Origin: Roseibium aggregatum
GTDB taxonomy: Bacteria > Pseudomonadota > Alphaproteobacteria > Rhizobiales > Stappiaceae
DNA: 64,000 nt
Reading direction: 5' to 3'
Assembly (NCBI RefSeq): GCF_014692675.1
Contig: NZ_JABFCZ010000023.1
Location: forward strand, 1-64,000
The notes below the pieces were generated by a model. The model made no database searches and had not been told where the DNA came from. It saw only the letters and a list, made by a program, of their open reading frames with translations. Positions 35,560-45,140 of the stretch are shown here, in pieces; the first letter of the stretch is position 1, and each line of letters begins with the position of its first letter. The translations under genes and the position numbers were made by a program.

Positions 35560-36748
35560 AAACCGGTGGGCAGCAGACGCCGCTTACGTTTCGGGTAAGA
35601 GCCCGGTTGGCGACCTCGACCCAGTACTGGACGCCGAGGGTGAGCGCATCGTCGTTGAAGTCGTAGTTGGGACTGTGCAGGTTTTTCCCGCCTTCGACGC
35701 TGCCGTTGCCGATCCAGATATAGGCGCCGGGCCTTTTCTCCAGCATGAAGGCAAAATCCTCCGCTCCCATGCTTGCCGTCATGTCCTGGCGAACGGTGTT
35801 TTCGCTGGCGATTGTTTCGGCTGCGGCGCGGGCGATGTCGGTCTCCTGGGATGTATTGATCGTCGCCGGATAACGACGCTGATAGTCAAGCTCCGCCCGG
35901 GCGCCGAAGGTTTGGGCGACGAGGTCCGCCCGGTGGGTCATTTCGCGTTCCAGCAGGTCCCGCACATCGGGCGTAAGCGAACGGGCGGTACCCCTGATCA
36001 GCACCGTGTCCGGGATGATGTTCCAGGTGTCGCCCGCCTTGATTTGGGTAATGCTGATGACGGCGGCATCATTGGGATTGACGGTCCGGCTGACGATGGC
36101 CTGCCAGGCGGTTTGTATCTGGCCGGCGACCAGGATCGGATCGACCCCCTGATGGGGCATCGCGGCGTGGGCGCCCTTGCCGGTGATCTTGAGTTCGAAC
36201 GTGTCGAAAGCGGCCATCATCGGACCGCTGTGGATGGCGAATTCGCCGACCGGCACGCCCGGCCAGTTGTGCATGCCGAAAACCGTATCGACGGGGAACC
36301 GCTCGAACAGTCCGTCCTCGAGCATGACGCGGGCTCCGCCCTCGTTTTCCTCGGCCGGCTGAAAGATGAAGACGACGGTTCCGCGCGGCGGATTGGCCGC
36401 CATGTGAAGGGCTGCGCCCAGGAGCATGGTGGTATGGCCGTCGTGGCCGCAGGCGTGCATTTTGCCGGTGGTTCCCGAGGCGTAGGGCAGCCCGGTCGCT
36501 TCCGTGATATCGAGCGCATCGATGTCGGCGCGCAGGCCGACGGACGGTCCGTCGCCGTTGCGGAGGACCGCGACGACGCCGGTCCGGCCGATGCCTTCAT
36601 GGACCTCCAGTCCGGCCGCCCGCAGTTCCCGGGCCAGAAACGCTGCCGTGCGATGTTCCTCGAACGCCGTTTCCGGATGGGCGTGAAGGTCATGCCGCCA
36701 TTCGACAAGGCGGGGTTTCATTGCTTCGATTTCGGCGGCAATCTTCAT
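35543..36748 (-). CDS. M20-family amidohydrolase, C-terminus altered by IS66
   Basis: A 401-residue HipO/AbgA-type metallo-amidohydrolase that cleaves N-acyl or amide bonds. Metal site: HACGHDGHTTMLLGAA (about 100), QPAEENEGGA (about 137), HNWPG (about 163) and the late ASMGAEDFAFMLEKRPGAY; dimerisation lid at about 185-300. ATG 36748 overlaps the CoxG stop (TGATG). The last nine native codons are replaced by VSGVCCPPVFSLTA read from the IS66 end. All metal ligands lie upstream of the junction, so activity may persist. It is the last gene of the minus-strand operon. Confidence 0.88.
   Translation of the reverse strand: MKIAAEIEAMKPRLVEWRHDLHAHPETAFEEHRTAAFLARELRAAGLEVHEGIGRTGVVAVLRNGDGPSVGLRADIDALDITEATGLPYASGTTGKMHACGHDGHTTMLLGAALHMAANPPRGTVVFIFQPAEENEGGARVMLEDGLFERFPVDTVFGMHNWPGVPVGEFAIHSGPMMAAFDTFELKITGKGAHAAMPHQGVDPILVAGQIQTAWQAIVSRTVNPNDAAVISITQIKAGDTWNIIPDTVLIRGTARSLTPDVRDLLEREMTHRADLVAQTFGARAELDYQRRYPATINTSQETDIARAAAETIASENTVRQDMTASMGAEDFAFMLEKRPGAYIWIGNGSVEGGKNLHSPNYDFNDDALTLGVQYWVEVANRALTRNVSGVCCPPVFSLTA
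35588..35595. repeat. IS66 target-site duplication, right copy
   Basis: GTTTCGGG immediately right of the IS66 end, identical to 33104-33111. Confidence 0.9.
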
Positions 36749-37356
36749 CACAGAGCTCCAAACAACAACGTTCCGGCGACGCCGGCGGCGACGCCCACAA
36801 GCAGCCACGCGACCCGGTCGATCAAGGGTATATGACCGGAAGGGCCGGGGACAATGCCCATGGCGGCGTCGGAAGGTGCGGTTGCACCCGACCTGCCTGC
36901 GGCGGCTTCTTCCGGTTCACCGGTGACAACGCGCGAAAAGGCAGAAAAGAAATCGTCGGCGTTCTTGCGGGCAACCCCCTGGATCAGCCGTCCGCCGACG
37001 CTGGCGAGCTTGCCGCCGATGTCGACATCGGCAACGTAGGAGAGCCGGGTGCCCTCACCTTCAGGAGCCAGACGGATTTTCGCAGACCCCTTGGCAAAAC
37101 CGGCAGGACCACCCTGGCCGCGTCCCGACAGCGTGTAGCCATGCGGAGGATCGAGATCGCCGAGCTCCACCTTGCCCTTGAAGGTGGCCGATACGGGGCC
37201 TACGCGCGCCACGACCGAGGCAGTAAATTCATTGTCTCCGGTCCTGAGCATTTCCGTGCATCCGGGGATGCTCCGGCGCAGGGTTTCCGGATCGTTCAGG
37301 CCGGACCACACCACGTCGATCGGCGCGGGGATCACGTGTTCGCCAACAAATTCCAT
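36748..37356 (-). CDS. coxG: CoxG-like SRPBCC protein
   Basis: A 202-residue CoxG-type protein: SRPBCC fold at about 1-145 (MEFVGEHVIPAPIDVVW, GCTEMLRTGDNEF, GGRLIQGVARKNADDFF) and a C-terminal membrane anchor (about 178-200, VAWLLVGVAAGVAGTLLFG). CoxG recruits CO dehydrogenase-type enzymes to the membrane for electron transfer, which fits the CoxMSL-type genes upstream. An SRPBCC role in hydrophobic ligand binding is also possible. Confidence 0.85.
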   Translation of the reverse strand: MEFVGEHVIPAPIDVVWSGLNDPETLRRSIPGCTEMLRTGDNEFTASVVARVGPVSATFKGKVELGDLDPPHGYTLSGRGQGGPAGFAKGSAKIRLAPEGEGTRLSYVADVDIGGKLASVGGRLIQGVARKNADDFFSAFSRVVTGEPEEAAAGRSGATAPSDAAMGIVPGPSGHIPLIDRVAWLLVGVAAGVAGTLLFGAL

Positions 37357-37379
37357 CGCCGTCTTCCCTGTTCAGCCGC

Positions 37380-38261
37380 TCAGTTGTCGTAGGCCCTGAA
37401 GATCGCCTGGGTGCCCTCTTCGCCATAACCGTCGGCGGCGACCTTGTCGTAAAGCTTCTTGGCAAGGGCCAGCGCCGGCAGGTCGAGCTTCATGCGTTCG
37501 GCCTCCGCGATCGCGATCGACATGTCCTTGATGAAGTGGTGGATGTAGAACCCCGGCGCGTAGTCGCCGTCGAGGATCCTGGGACCGAGAACATTGAGGA
37601 GGAAGCTCGATGCCGCACCGGTGCCGATGGAGGACAGGACACGCCTGGTGTCGAGACCGGAAGCCTTTGCATAGGCAAGGCTTTCGCTCATCGCCAGCAT
37701 GGTGGCGGCGATGGCGATCTGGTTGCACATCTTGGTGTGCTGTCCGGCGCCGGCGCCGCCGTGATAGACGATATTCTCGCCCATCAGTTCCAGCAGCGGC
37801 CGGACGGCCTTGAAGGCGTCCTCGCTGCCGCCGACCATGATCGAAAGCTTGCCGGCCTTTGCGCCGACATCTCCGCCCGAGACGGGAGCATCCAGCGAAG
37901 CAATGCCTTTCCGAGCGGCCTTTTCCGCGATCTCTGCCGCCAGTGTCGGGCTGGACGTGGTCATGTCGATGAAGACCGATCCGGACTTCGCCCGATCCAG
38001 GATCCCGCCGGCGGCAAGATAGGTATCCTCGACGTCTTTCGGATAACCGACAATGGTGATGATCACGTCCGAAGCCGCGGCGACATCGCCCGCCGTGTCG
38101 TGCCAGATCGCGCCACCGTCGATCAGGTCCTGGGCCTTGGATCTGGTCCGGTTGTAAACATGCAGCTCGTAGCCGGCATCCAGAATGTGGCCGGCCATGG
38201 CCTGGCCCATGATCCCCAGACCGATAAATCCAACTTTTGTGTTTCCACTCGCAACGTTCAT
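37380..38261 (-). CDS. beta-hydroxyacid dehydrogenase family reductase
   Basis: A 293-residue NAD(P)-dependent enzyme of the 3-hydroxyisobutyrate / tartronate-semialdehyde reductase family. Rossmann GFIGLGIMGQAMA at the N-terminus, substrate signature DAPVSGGDVGAKAGKLSIMVGG (about 120) and the catalytic Lys in GQHTKMCNQ (about 171). It starts at ATG 38261, two bases after the large-subunit stop. It probably reduces or oxidises a hydroxy-acid intermediate; GarR/GlxR activity is one option. Confidence 0.85.
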   Translation of the reverse strand: MNVASGNTKVGFIGLGIMGQAMAGHILDAGYELHVYNRTRSKAQDLIDGGAIWHDTAGDVAAASDVIITIVGYPKDVEDTYLAAGGILDRAKSGSVFIDMTTSSPTLAAEIAEKAARKGIASLDAPVSGGDVGAKAGKLSIMVGGSEDAFKAVRPLLELMGENIVYHGGAGAGQHTKMCNQIAIAATMLAMSESLAYAKASGLDTRRVLSSIGTGAASSFLLNVLGPRILDGDYAPGFYIHHFIKDMSIAIAEAERMKLDLPALALAKKLYDKVAADGYGEEGTQAIFRAYDN

Positions 38262-38262
38262 T

Positions 38263-40647
38263 TCATTCCTGCTCGTTCTGTCGTGCCGCCGCGCCACGAT
38301 CCCGCAGCAGCGACCTGAGATATTGGGGGGACAATGGCTGGCGATCGGCCACCGTGCCGAAGGGTGCAAGAGCGTCGTTGACCGCGTTGGTCACGGCTCC
38401 GATCGCGCCCATGACGCCGCCCTCGGCCATTCCCTTGATGCCGGCCGGGGTGCGGCTGTTGGGCGTATGGTGGTGGAGGATCTCGAAATTCGGCAATTCG
38501 CAGGCCGTCGCGACCATGTAGTCGGCGAAGGTCGCGGTAAGGTTCTGGCCGGTTTCGTCGTAAATCACCTCTTCCAGCAGGGCTCCGCTCAGGCCCATGG
38601 CGATGGCGCCCTGCTGCTGGCCGCGGACGACGACCGGATTGATCACGGTGCCGCAGTCCTCCGAGACGAGGTAACGCAGGATCGTGAGGGCGCCGGTGCG
38701 CACGTCCACTTCCACTTCACAGGCATGGGTGGAATTGGAGTAGGTCATCGGCGGCGGATCGTAGGTCAGCGAGAAGTCGAGACCCGGGGTTATGCCCTCC
38801 GGCAGGCTGGTCGGATCGAGATAGGCGTTTCTGGCGACATCCGCGAGGGTGAGCCCGGTCGCAGTCCATTCGCCGTTAATCAGCCGTTCCACCTGGCCGT
38901 CGAGCAGTCGCATGTCGTCTGAGGTGTTCAGTCCGAGCTTGTTGGCAGCAATCTGTAGCACCTGGCCGCGCGCCTTGCGGGCGCAAAGAAAGAGCGCTCC
39001 GCCGCCCGCCGTGCCGCCGCGCGCGCCCCGGCTGCCCATGCCATAGGGTGCTACATCGGTGTTGCCGGTAAGGATTTTCACCTCGGACGGATCGACCCCG
39101 AGCCCTTCGGCAACTGTCTGGGACAAAGCGGTCTCATAGCCCTGACCGGTTCCGCCTAGGCCCACCGAGGCGTTGACCGTGCCGCTCGGTTCGATCCTGA
39201 CCCATGCGGCCTCGTGCCCCGAACCGGGGATGCCTGCGGATTTGTAGAAAGCAGAGCCGTAGGTCGTGGATTCGACCACGGTGCAGAGCCCCAGGCCGAC
39301 ATACCGGCCCTGGTCCCGAAGGGCGCGTTGGCGCTTCCGGAACGCCTCATAGTCGATCGCGTTGACGGCGCTCTCAAGCGTTTCCGACGGGGTGATGTCT
39401 TCGAGAACTTCGCCCGTTGCCATGCGATAGGGCAGATCGGCCGGGCGCAGCATGTTGATGCGCCGAACCTCCAGGGGATCGAGATCCAGTTGGCGGGCGA
39501 TGGCATCGATGGTTCCGTCCATCACCCAGCTCGTGATGGCCATTGGCGCGCGCATCGGGCCGTTGCCGCACTTGTTGGTCAGGGCGACCTTCATCTCGAA
39601 GGCATAGTCCTGGATCCGGTAGGGACCGGTGACAATCATCGCCACCACGCGCGACATGTAATTTGCCGGATAGAAGCAATAGGCGCCGAAATCCTCCGCC
39701 AGCTCCAGCTCGAGCCCGAGAATGCGTCCGTTTTCCGTGACCGAGGCGCGCGTACGGCACAGGTTTTCGCGCGCGTGGCTCGCCGACATCAGGTTTTCCG
39801 CACGGTCTTCGCGCCAGCGCACCGGCCGCTTTAAATGACGGGCGAGGGCTGCGATGGCGAGTTCCTCGCGGTAGAGGGCGATCTTCTGGCCGAAACCGCC
39901 ACCCACATCCGGAGACATCACCGTCACCTGGCTTTCGCTGAGGTTCAGCCGTCCGGCGAGCTGGCTGCGCAGCGGGTGCGGGACCTGATTGCCGATATGG
40001 ATCGTCAGGTGTTCGCGGCCCGGATCCCAGAGGACCGCGCATCCGCGGGTTTCCATCGGAACATGGGTCTGGCGGTGCTGGTAGAAAGAGGCCTCCACAA
40101 CGGCGTGGGCCTCTTTCCGCCGCGCATCGACATCGCCGGCCGAAAACGTCTGGTGGGAGACGAGATTGGAGGGCAGGCTGTCATCGACCAGTGCGGCGTC
40201 CGGCGCGAACGCGGTGTCGATCGACGTGACCGGGGGCAGCACGTCATAGTCGACCGCCACGCATTCGGCCGCGTCCTCGGCGATATAGCGGTCGCGTGCG
40301 ACAACAATGGCGACGGGGTCGCCGTGAAAGCGCACCTTGTCCGTCGGCATGGTCTCGATTTCGGTCGGATGCAGGCCCTCGATCGGCGGCGCCAGCCGCA
40401 GCTTGTTCGTCCACCGGGCCAGGTCCGTGCCGGTAAAGACACCGACGACACCGGTCATTTCCCGCGCGACCTCGGCGGAAATTCCGAGAATGCGCGCATG
40501 GGCATGCGGCGAGCGCACGAAACACGCGTGCAGGGCGCCCGGCACGATGATGTCATCGAGATAGCGGCCGTGTCCGGTCACGAGACGCCGGTCTTCCTTC
40601 CGCGGAAGCGGCTTGCCGATGTAGTGGAATTTGGAGGTCTCAGTCAC
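38263..40647 (-). CDS. coxL: molybdopterin-binding large subunit of CO-dehydrogenase-like hydroxylase
   Basis: A 794-residue CoxL-type large subunit: FVRSPHAHARI, VGGGFGQKIALYREE, AMGLSGALLEEVIYD and the active-site Glu in GMAEGGVMGAIGAVTNAV near the C-terminus. The segment PYGMGSRGARGGTAGG occupies the active-site loop but lacks the VAYRCSFR motif with the Cu-ligand Cys of true CO dehydrogenase, so this is a form II enzyme hydroxylating an organic substrate (aldehyde or N-heterocycle). It overlaps the 2Fe-2S subunit by 8 bases. Confidence 0.88.
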   Translation of the reverse strand: MTETSKFHYIGKPLPRKEDRRLVTGHGRYLDDIIVPGALHACFVRSPHAHARILGISAEVAREMTGVVGVFTGTDLARWTNKLRLAPPIEGLHPTEIETMPTDKVRFHGDPVAIVVARDRYIAEDAAECVAVDYDVLPPVTSIDTAFAPDAALVDDSLPSNLVSHQTFSAGDVDARRKEAHAVVEASFYQHRQTHVPMETRGCAVLWDPGREHLTIHIGNQVPHPLRSQLAGRLNLSESQVTVMSPDVGGGFGQKIALYREELAIAALARHLKRPVRWREDRAENLMSASHARENLCRTRASVTENGRILGLELELAEDFGAYCFYPANYMSRVVAMIVTGPYRIQDYAFEMKVALTNKCGNGPMRAPMAITSWVMDGTIDAIARQLDLDPLEVRRINMLRPADLPYRMATGEVLEDITPSETLESAVNAIDYEAFRKRQRALRDQGRYVGLGLCTVVESTTYGSAFYKSAGIPGSGHEAAWVRIEPSGTVNASVGLGGTGQGYETALSQTVAEGLGVDPSEVKILTGNTDVAPYGMGSRGARGGTAGGGALFLCARKARGQVLQIAANKLGLNTSDDMRLLDGQVERLINGEWTATGLTLADVARNAYLDPTSLPEGITPGLDFSLTYDPPPMTYSNSTHACEVEVDVRTGALTILRYLVSEDCGTVINPVVVRGQQQGAIAMGLSGALLEEVIYDETGQNLTATFADYMVATACELPNFEILHHHTPNSRTPAGIKGMAEGGVMGAIGAVTNAVNDALAPFGTVADRQPLSPQYLRSLLRDRGAAARQNEQE

Positions 40648-41125
40648 CTGCGGCCTCCCGCATTTCTGCCGCGGCCTTCATCACCGCGGAGACGATATTC
40701 TGGTAACCCGTACAACGGCACAGGTTTCCCGAAAGCACATCGCGGACCTCCTCCTCGCCCGGGTCGGGCGTGTCGCGCAGGAAGGCCTCAAAAGTCATGA
40801 CGATGCCGGGCGTGCAGAAACCGCATTGCAATCCGTGTTCTTCGTGAAGCGCCCGTTGCAGCGGACTGAGTCCGGCGTCGCTGACGGCTTCGATGGTCGT
40901 GATCTCATGCCCTTCCATCTGGATGGCATAGGTAAGGCAGGCGCGCGCCGGCTTCTCGTCGATCAGCACAGTGCAGGCGCCACAAACGCCGTGTTCGCAG
41001 CCGACATGGGTGCCGGTCAGGGCGAAGTCTTCGCGAAGGACATCGGACAGGAGTCGGCGCGGTTCCACCAGGGTTTCCCGGGTTTCGCCGTTCACCGTCA
41101 GCGATATAAGCCGTGCTTCGCTCAT
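40640..41125 (-). CDS. coxS: 2Fe-2S subunit of the molybdenum hydroxylase
   Basis: A 161-residue small subunit with both clusters: [12 protein letters not shown]...C (plant-ferredoxin type, about 43-64) and CGFCTPG...CRCTGY (about 101-140). It passes electrons from the Mo site to FAD. It is overlapped at both ends by neighbouring subunit genes (4 and 8 bases), the normal M-S-L gene order. Confidence 0.93.
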   Translation of the reverse strand: MSEARLISLTVNGETRETLVEPRRLLSDVLREDFALTGTHVGCEHGVCGACTVLIDEKPARACLTYAIQMEGHEITTIEAVSDAGLSPLQRALHEEHGLQCGFCTPGIVMTFEAFLRDTPDPGEEEVRDVLSGNLCRCTGYQNIVSAVMKAAAEMREAAGD

Positions 41126-42000
41126 GGTGTTTCCCCTCGTGCCCGCGCGATTGCGGCGGTCAGGACGTTTTCGCAGAGCATGTCCGCGATTTCCCGCCGG
41201 AAGTCTGCCGGAACCATCTTGTTGTCTTCAGGTGAAATGGTCGCTGCGACATGGGCCGCAGCCTCACGGGTCCAACCGGCCGCCGTGATGTCGCGGTTTT
41301 CGAACCAGTCGCCGAGGTCGAGACGCAGCGGCACGGCGTCGACACCGCCGAGCGCCATCTCGATGACTGGCTGGTGGCCTTCATCGCCGAGGCGGAGCGT
41401 TGCCGCGACCGCAACAATGGCGAAGTCGCCGCGTCTGCGGCTGAACATGTCAAAGGCCCAGCCGGTGCCGGGGAGAAGTTTCGGGAACCGGACGGCAATG
41501 ACCATTTCGCCGTAGCGCAGGTCGACCGTCATCACGGACTTGAAGAAATCACCGGCTTCGATTTCGCGCGTGCCGGATTGTCCGCGAACGATAATCTTCG
41601 CGTTCCCCAGCACGGCGATCAGCGGCAATTGCGCGGCAGGATCCGCGTGCACCAGGCTGCCGCCAAGCGTGCCCCGCTGGCGGATGGGGTAATGCCCGAT
41701 CGTTGAAGCGGCGGAAGCGAGCAGGGGGTGGGACCTGCCGACTTCCACCGCATTGGCGACCCGGTGATGGCGGGTCAACGCGCCAATTTCCAGTTCCGTG
41801 TCCGTTTCCCGGACGTAGTCGAGTTCCACAAGGTCGTTGAGATCGACCAGGTGTTCGGGACGGGCCAGCCGCATGTTCAGCATGGGCCCGAGGCTCTGGC
41901 CGCCGGCAATCGGTTTGGCCGCCTCGCCGTACCGGGCCAGCAGGTCGAGCGCCGCCTCGATCGTTTGCGGTCTGTGATAGTCGAATGAGGCCGGTTTCAT
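41122..42000 (-). CDS. coxM: FAD-binding subunit of the molybdenum hydroxylase
   Basis: A 292-residue CoxM-type subunit: AKPIAGGQSLGPMLNMRLARP (about 28-48) and TLGGSLVHADPAAQLPL (about 110) contact FAD; CO_deh_flav_C domain at about 175-285. It is first of the M-S-L trio and starts 4 bases after the upstream transporter ATPase gene, so transport and oxidation genes are co-transcribed. Confidence 0.92.
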   Translation of the reverse strand: MKPASFDYHRPQTIEAALDLLARYGEAAKPIAGGQSLGPMLNMRLARPEHLVDLNDLVELDYVRETDTELEIGALTRHHRVANAVEVGRSHPLLASAASTIGHYPIRQRGTLGGSLVHADPAAQLPLIAVLGNAKIIVRGQSGTREIEAGDFFKSVMTVDLRYGEMVIAVRFPKLLPGTGWAFDMFSRRRGDFAIVAVAATLRLGDEGHQPVIEMALGGVDAVPLRLDLGDWFENRDITAAGWTREAAAHVAATISPEDNKMVPADFRREIADMLCENVLTAAIARARGETP

Positions 42001-42004
42001 TCCG

Positions 42005-43102
42005 CTATCCGATCAGGCTCGCTTCGGTTTCCGCGTCGAAGACATGCAGCCGCGCCGTATTGGCCGACAGCCTGATCCGATCGCCGTAGTCGTGGCGCAG
42101 GTCCTTGTTGACGCGGAAAAAGAGCTCTTCGCCTTCGACCTTCAGGCCGAGGAACTGATCGGACCCGACCGGCATGACGGAGGTGACGGTTCCGGCGACG
42201 ACTTCGCCGTCTGCGGCTTCCGCCCGCTCGTCCACGTCTTCTGCGCGGATACCGAGTTTTACCTTTCGGCCGTTCATGTCCAGGAGCGCCTTTGCGCGGT
42301 CGGCCGGAAACGCAAGCCGCGTGTCGCCGCGCAGGAATTCCACCTTGTCGCCTTCGACCTGCAGGACGCCTTCGAGATAGTTGATTGGCGGATTGCCGAG
42401 GAACGAAGCGACGAACATGTTGGCCGGGTGCTCGTAGATTTCGTCCGGCGTGCCGATCTGCTGGACCACGCCGTCCTTCATGACCACGATCCGGTCGGCG
42501 AGGGTCAGCGCCTCGGCCTGGTCGTGGGTCACGTAGACGAAGGTGGTCTGCATCGAGCGGTGCAGTTCCTTGATTTCGGCGCGCATGGAAATGCGCAGGG
42601 CCGCATCCAGATTCGACAGCGGTTCGTCCATCAGGAAGACCGCCGGCTGGCGGACCATGGCGCGGCCGAGCGCGACGCGCTGCCGCTGGCCGCCGGAAAG
42701 CTGGCTCGGACGTCTTTCCAGCAGATGGGTGATTTCGAGCCGCTCGGCGGCGTCGCGCACACGCCGGTCGATATCGTCCTTGGGGTGTTTGCGCATCATC
42801 AGCCCGAAGGCGATGTTTTCGTAGACCGTCTTGTGCGGATAGAGCGCGTAGCTCTGGAACACCATGGCCACGTCGCGATGGTGCGGGGGCGTGAAATTCA
42901 CGTTTTCGTCGTCGAAGAACAGGTTGCCGTCGGAGATCTCTTCCAGGCCGGCGATCATGTTCAGGGTCGTCGACTTGCCACAGCCGGACGGACCGAGCAG
43001 CACGACGAATTCCTTGTCCTTGATCTCCAGGTTGAGGTTTTCGAGTGCGACGAACCCGTTCGGATAGCGCTTTGTCGCGTTTTCAAAAAGGATGCGGGCC
43101 AC
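42005..43102 (-). CDS. MalK/UgpC-type ABC transporter ATPase
   Basis: A 365-residue importer ATPase. Walker A GPSGCGKST (about 36), Q-loop MVFQSYALYPHKTV, signature LSGGQRQR, Walker B VFLMDEPLSNLD and H-loop VTHDQAEAL are all canonical, followed by the C-terminal OB-type TOBE domain (about 240-365). It energises the CUT1-type permeases encoded upstream. Confidence 0.95.
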   Translation of the reverse strand: MARILFENATKRYPNGFVALENLNLEIKDKEFVVLLGPSGCGKSTTLNMIAGLEEISDGNLFFDDENVNFTPPHHRDVAMVFQSYALYPHKTVYENIAFGLMMRKHPKDDIDRRVRDAAERLEITHLLERRPSQLSGGQRQRVALGRAMVRQPAVFLMDEPLSNLDAALRISMRAEIKELHRSMQTTFVYVTHDQAEALTLADRIVVMKDGVVQQIGTPDEIYEHPANMFVASFLGNPPINYLEGVLQVEGDKVEFLRGDTRLAFPADRAKALLDMNGRKVKLGIRAEDVDERAEAADGEVVAGTVTSVMPVGSDQFLGLKVEGEELFFRVNKDLRHDYGDRIRLSANTARLHVFDAETEASLIG

Positions 43103-43117
43103 GCCGGAAACTCCCTG

Positions 43118-44098
43118 TTAGCCTTTGACCGCACCGGCCGTGAGACCGGAAACGATATAGCGTTCAAAAACGATAGCGACGATCACCGGGGGCACGATGG
43201 CGAGAAGGCCGGCCGCGTTGATGAACGAGAAGCTGATGGTGAAGTCGGATGTGAAGGAGGCGAGCACGATCGGCAGAGTCTGGGATGCCGCCGTCTGCGT
43301 GAACATCAGTGCCAGGAGGAACTCGTTCCAGCTCGTCAGGAAGGCGAACAGGATCACCGCCACCAGAGACGGCATCGCGAGCGGCAGGAAGACCCGGGTC
43401 AGCGACTGGAACCGCGAACATCCGTCGACCCGTGCGGCCTTGTCCAGTTCGTCGGGGAGCCCTTCGAAATACTGGATCAGGATAAACACCGTGAACGGCA
43501 CCGTGATCGCCAGATAGGTGATGACGAGCGAGAGGATGTGGTCGAGCAGTCCCAGGTTCTTGATGACCAGGAAGAACGGCACGACGAGGGCGATGTCTGG
43601 AATGACACGGGTCGTGAGAATGAAATAGATGGAGCCGTTGCGCCCGTAGAACCGGATCTTGGCCATGGCATAGGCCGCCGGTATTCCGACCAGCAGGTTC
43701 AGGATGACCACCAGGGTTGCCACGATGAAGCTGTTGGCCATGGCCGGCAGCAGGTTTCCGGCGGTCGACGGGATGTAATCGCCGGAGGCCGGGTCCTGCT
43801 TGTTGCGGGTCTCGTAGGTGACGGTTTCGTCGCCGGTCGCCGCGAAGATCGCCTTGAAGTTCTTCAGCGTCGGCTGGTCGGGGATCCAGTGCGGCGGCAC
43901 GGAAACGATTTCCGCTTCGTTCTGGAACGAGGACGATACCAGCCAGGCCACGGGCGACAGGACGACCAGCATGACGGCCAGGGATCCCGCCAGGATAACG
44001 GCGCGATGCAGCCAGCGGAAAATCTCGGCCCGGCGCCTGTAATTGATGCTGCGGCCCGGCGCCCGGCCGGCGGATTGGAGATGACGATCGGTCTGCAT
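43118..44098 (-). CDS. MalG/UgpE-type ABC permease
   Basis: A 326-residue permease with six transmembrane segments and the ATPase-coupling EAA loop at ELDKAARVDGCSRFQSLTRVFLPLAMP (given here as a motif region near 210-236). An unusually long periplasmic loop lies at about 60-110. It ends 15 bp before the ATPase gene and overlaps nothing; the partner permease is directly upstream. Confidence 0.93.
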   Translation of the reverse strand: MQTDRHLQSAGRAPGRSINYRRRAEIFRWLHRAVILAGSLAVMLVVLSPVAWLVSSSFQNEAEIVSVPPHWIPDQPTLKNFKAIFAATGDETVTYETRNKQDPASGDYIPSTAGNLLPAMANSFIVATLVVILNLLVGIPAAYAMAKIRFYGRNGSIYFILTTRVIPDIALVVPFFLVIKNLGLLDHILSLVITYLAITVPFTVFILIQYFEGLPDELDKAARVDGCSRFQSLTRVFLPLAMPSLVAVILFAFLTSWNEFLLALMFTQTAASQTLPIVLASFTSDFTISFSFINAAGLLAIVPPVIVAIVFERYIVSGLTAGAVKG

Positions 44099-44099
44099 C

Positions 44100-45029
44100 T
44101 CAGACGCTCCTCCCCAGGGTTCGGATGATGAAATAGGCCAGGGCGAACGTGATCAGCGCGAGCAGATAGGACATCGCAGCACCCGAACCGAAGGAAAGGT
44201 TCCGGAAGGTCTCGACGTAGATTTCCCAGGAGAGAACGTGCGAGGCCGTTCCCGGGCCGCCTTCCGTCAGAATGAAGAACAGGTCGAAGTGCCGGATTGC
44301 GATCATGGTCTCGTAGATGATCACGAGCATGAAACCGGTCCGCATGGACGGCAGCGTGACATGGAAGAAGCGCTGCAGGAGCGGTGCGCCATCGACGCGC
44401 GCGGCCTGGTAGAGATCGCTCGGGATGGACTTCAGCGACACCAGCAAAAGGATCGTTGCCAGCGGCACTTCCTTCCAGACGAAGGCGTTGGCGATCAGGG
44501 CGAGGGTCTTGTCCTGGTCCCCGAGCCAGATCATGTATTTGTCGATGAAGTCCAACTGGTACAAAAGGCCGTTCAGGGCGCCGTAGCCGGAATCGTAGAT
44601 CCATTTCCACATCAGTGCATCGGCCACGTAAGGAATGGCCCACGGGATCAGAAGAACGGTGCTGACCAGCCGGCGTCCGCGGAAGTCCTGGTTCAGAAGC
44701 AGCGCCACGAACAGGGCGAGCAGCGTGATCGCGGCAACCGATATCACCGTGAAGGTCGTGGTGCGCAGCACCGCTGTCCAGAACATCTCGTCCTTGAACA
44801 GGTGGAGATAGTTGTCGAACCAGACGAACGGCGTCCGGTTGGGCCGGGTGAGCTTGATGCGGAAGAAGCTCAGGTAAAACGAGTAGGCGATCGGGAAAAC
44901 GGCAACGACACCAAGCACGGTCATGACCGGGGCAATGAACAGCAACGCGGTGCGTTCTTCGTAGTTGAAATGCCGCCGGAGTCTCAATGCCAAACCGCCT
45001 GCTGTTTTCCCCGCCTGTTTCGATGTCAT
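44100..45029 (-). CDS. MalF/UgpA-type ABC permease
   Basis: A 309-residue permease with six transmembrane helices (first at about 28-50) and the EAA loop LYQAARVDGAPLLQRFFHV near 200. Paired with the MalG-type permease as the channel of a CUT1-family importer. Its stop and the partner start are one base apart. Confidence 0.93.
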   Translation of the reverse strand: MTSKQAGKTAGGLALRLRRHFNYEERTALLFIAPVMTVLGVVAVFPIAYSFYLSFFRIKLTRPNRTPFVWFDNYLHLFKDEMFWTAVLRTTTFTVISVAAITLLALFVALLLNQDFRGRRLVSTVLLIPWAIPYVADALMWKWIYDSGYGALNGLLYQLDFIDKYMIWLGDQDKTLALIANAFVWKEVPLATILLLVSLKSIPSDLYQAARVDGAPLLQRFFHVTLPSMRTGFMLVIIYETMIAIRHFDLFFILTEGGPGTASHVLSWEIYVETFRNLSFGSGAAMSYLLALITFALAYFIIRTLGRSV

Positions 45030-45140
45030 AACGTCCGGCCCCTCATTGGCTTCATCCGGGAATGCGCTGTTCTGTTGCCGTCCGGCGAGCGGATTGCGTT
45101 CGCGATGAAGCTGTGTCGATGGCGTTTATTTGAAAAGGAA

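Larger units (their letters stand above)
33112..35587 (+). mobile_element. IS66-family insertion sequence (2476 bp)
   Basis: Bounded by inverted repeats GTAAGCGGCG(G/T)CTG at 33112 and, inverted, CAGACGCCGCTTAC ending at 35587, flanked by identical 8-bp GTTTCGGG duplications. It carries tnpA, tnpB and tnpC in the usual order and orientation. The exact duplication shows the insertion is recent, yet tnpA has an internal stop. Confidence 0.95.

Noticed and set aside
38263-42000. True aerobic CO dehydrogenase (form I)
   Set aside because: The large subunit lacks the VAYRCSFR active-site motif with the Cu-binding Cys, so CO oxidation is not supported despite the CoxMSL/CoxG gene set.
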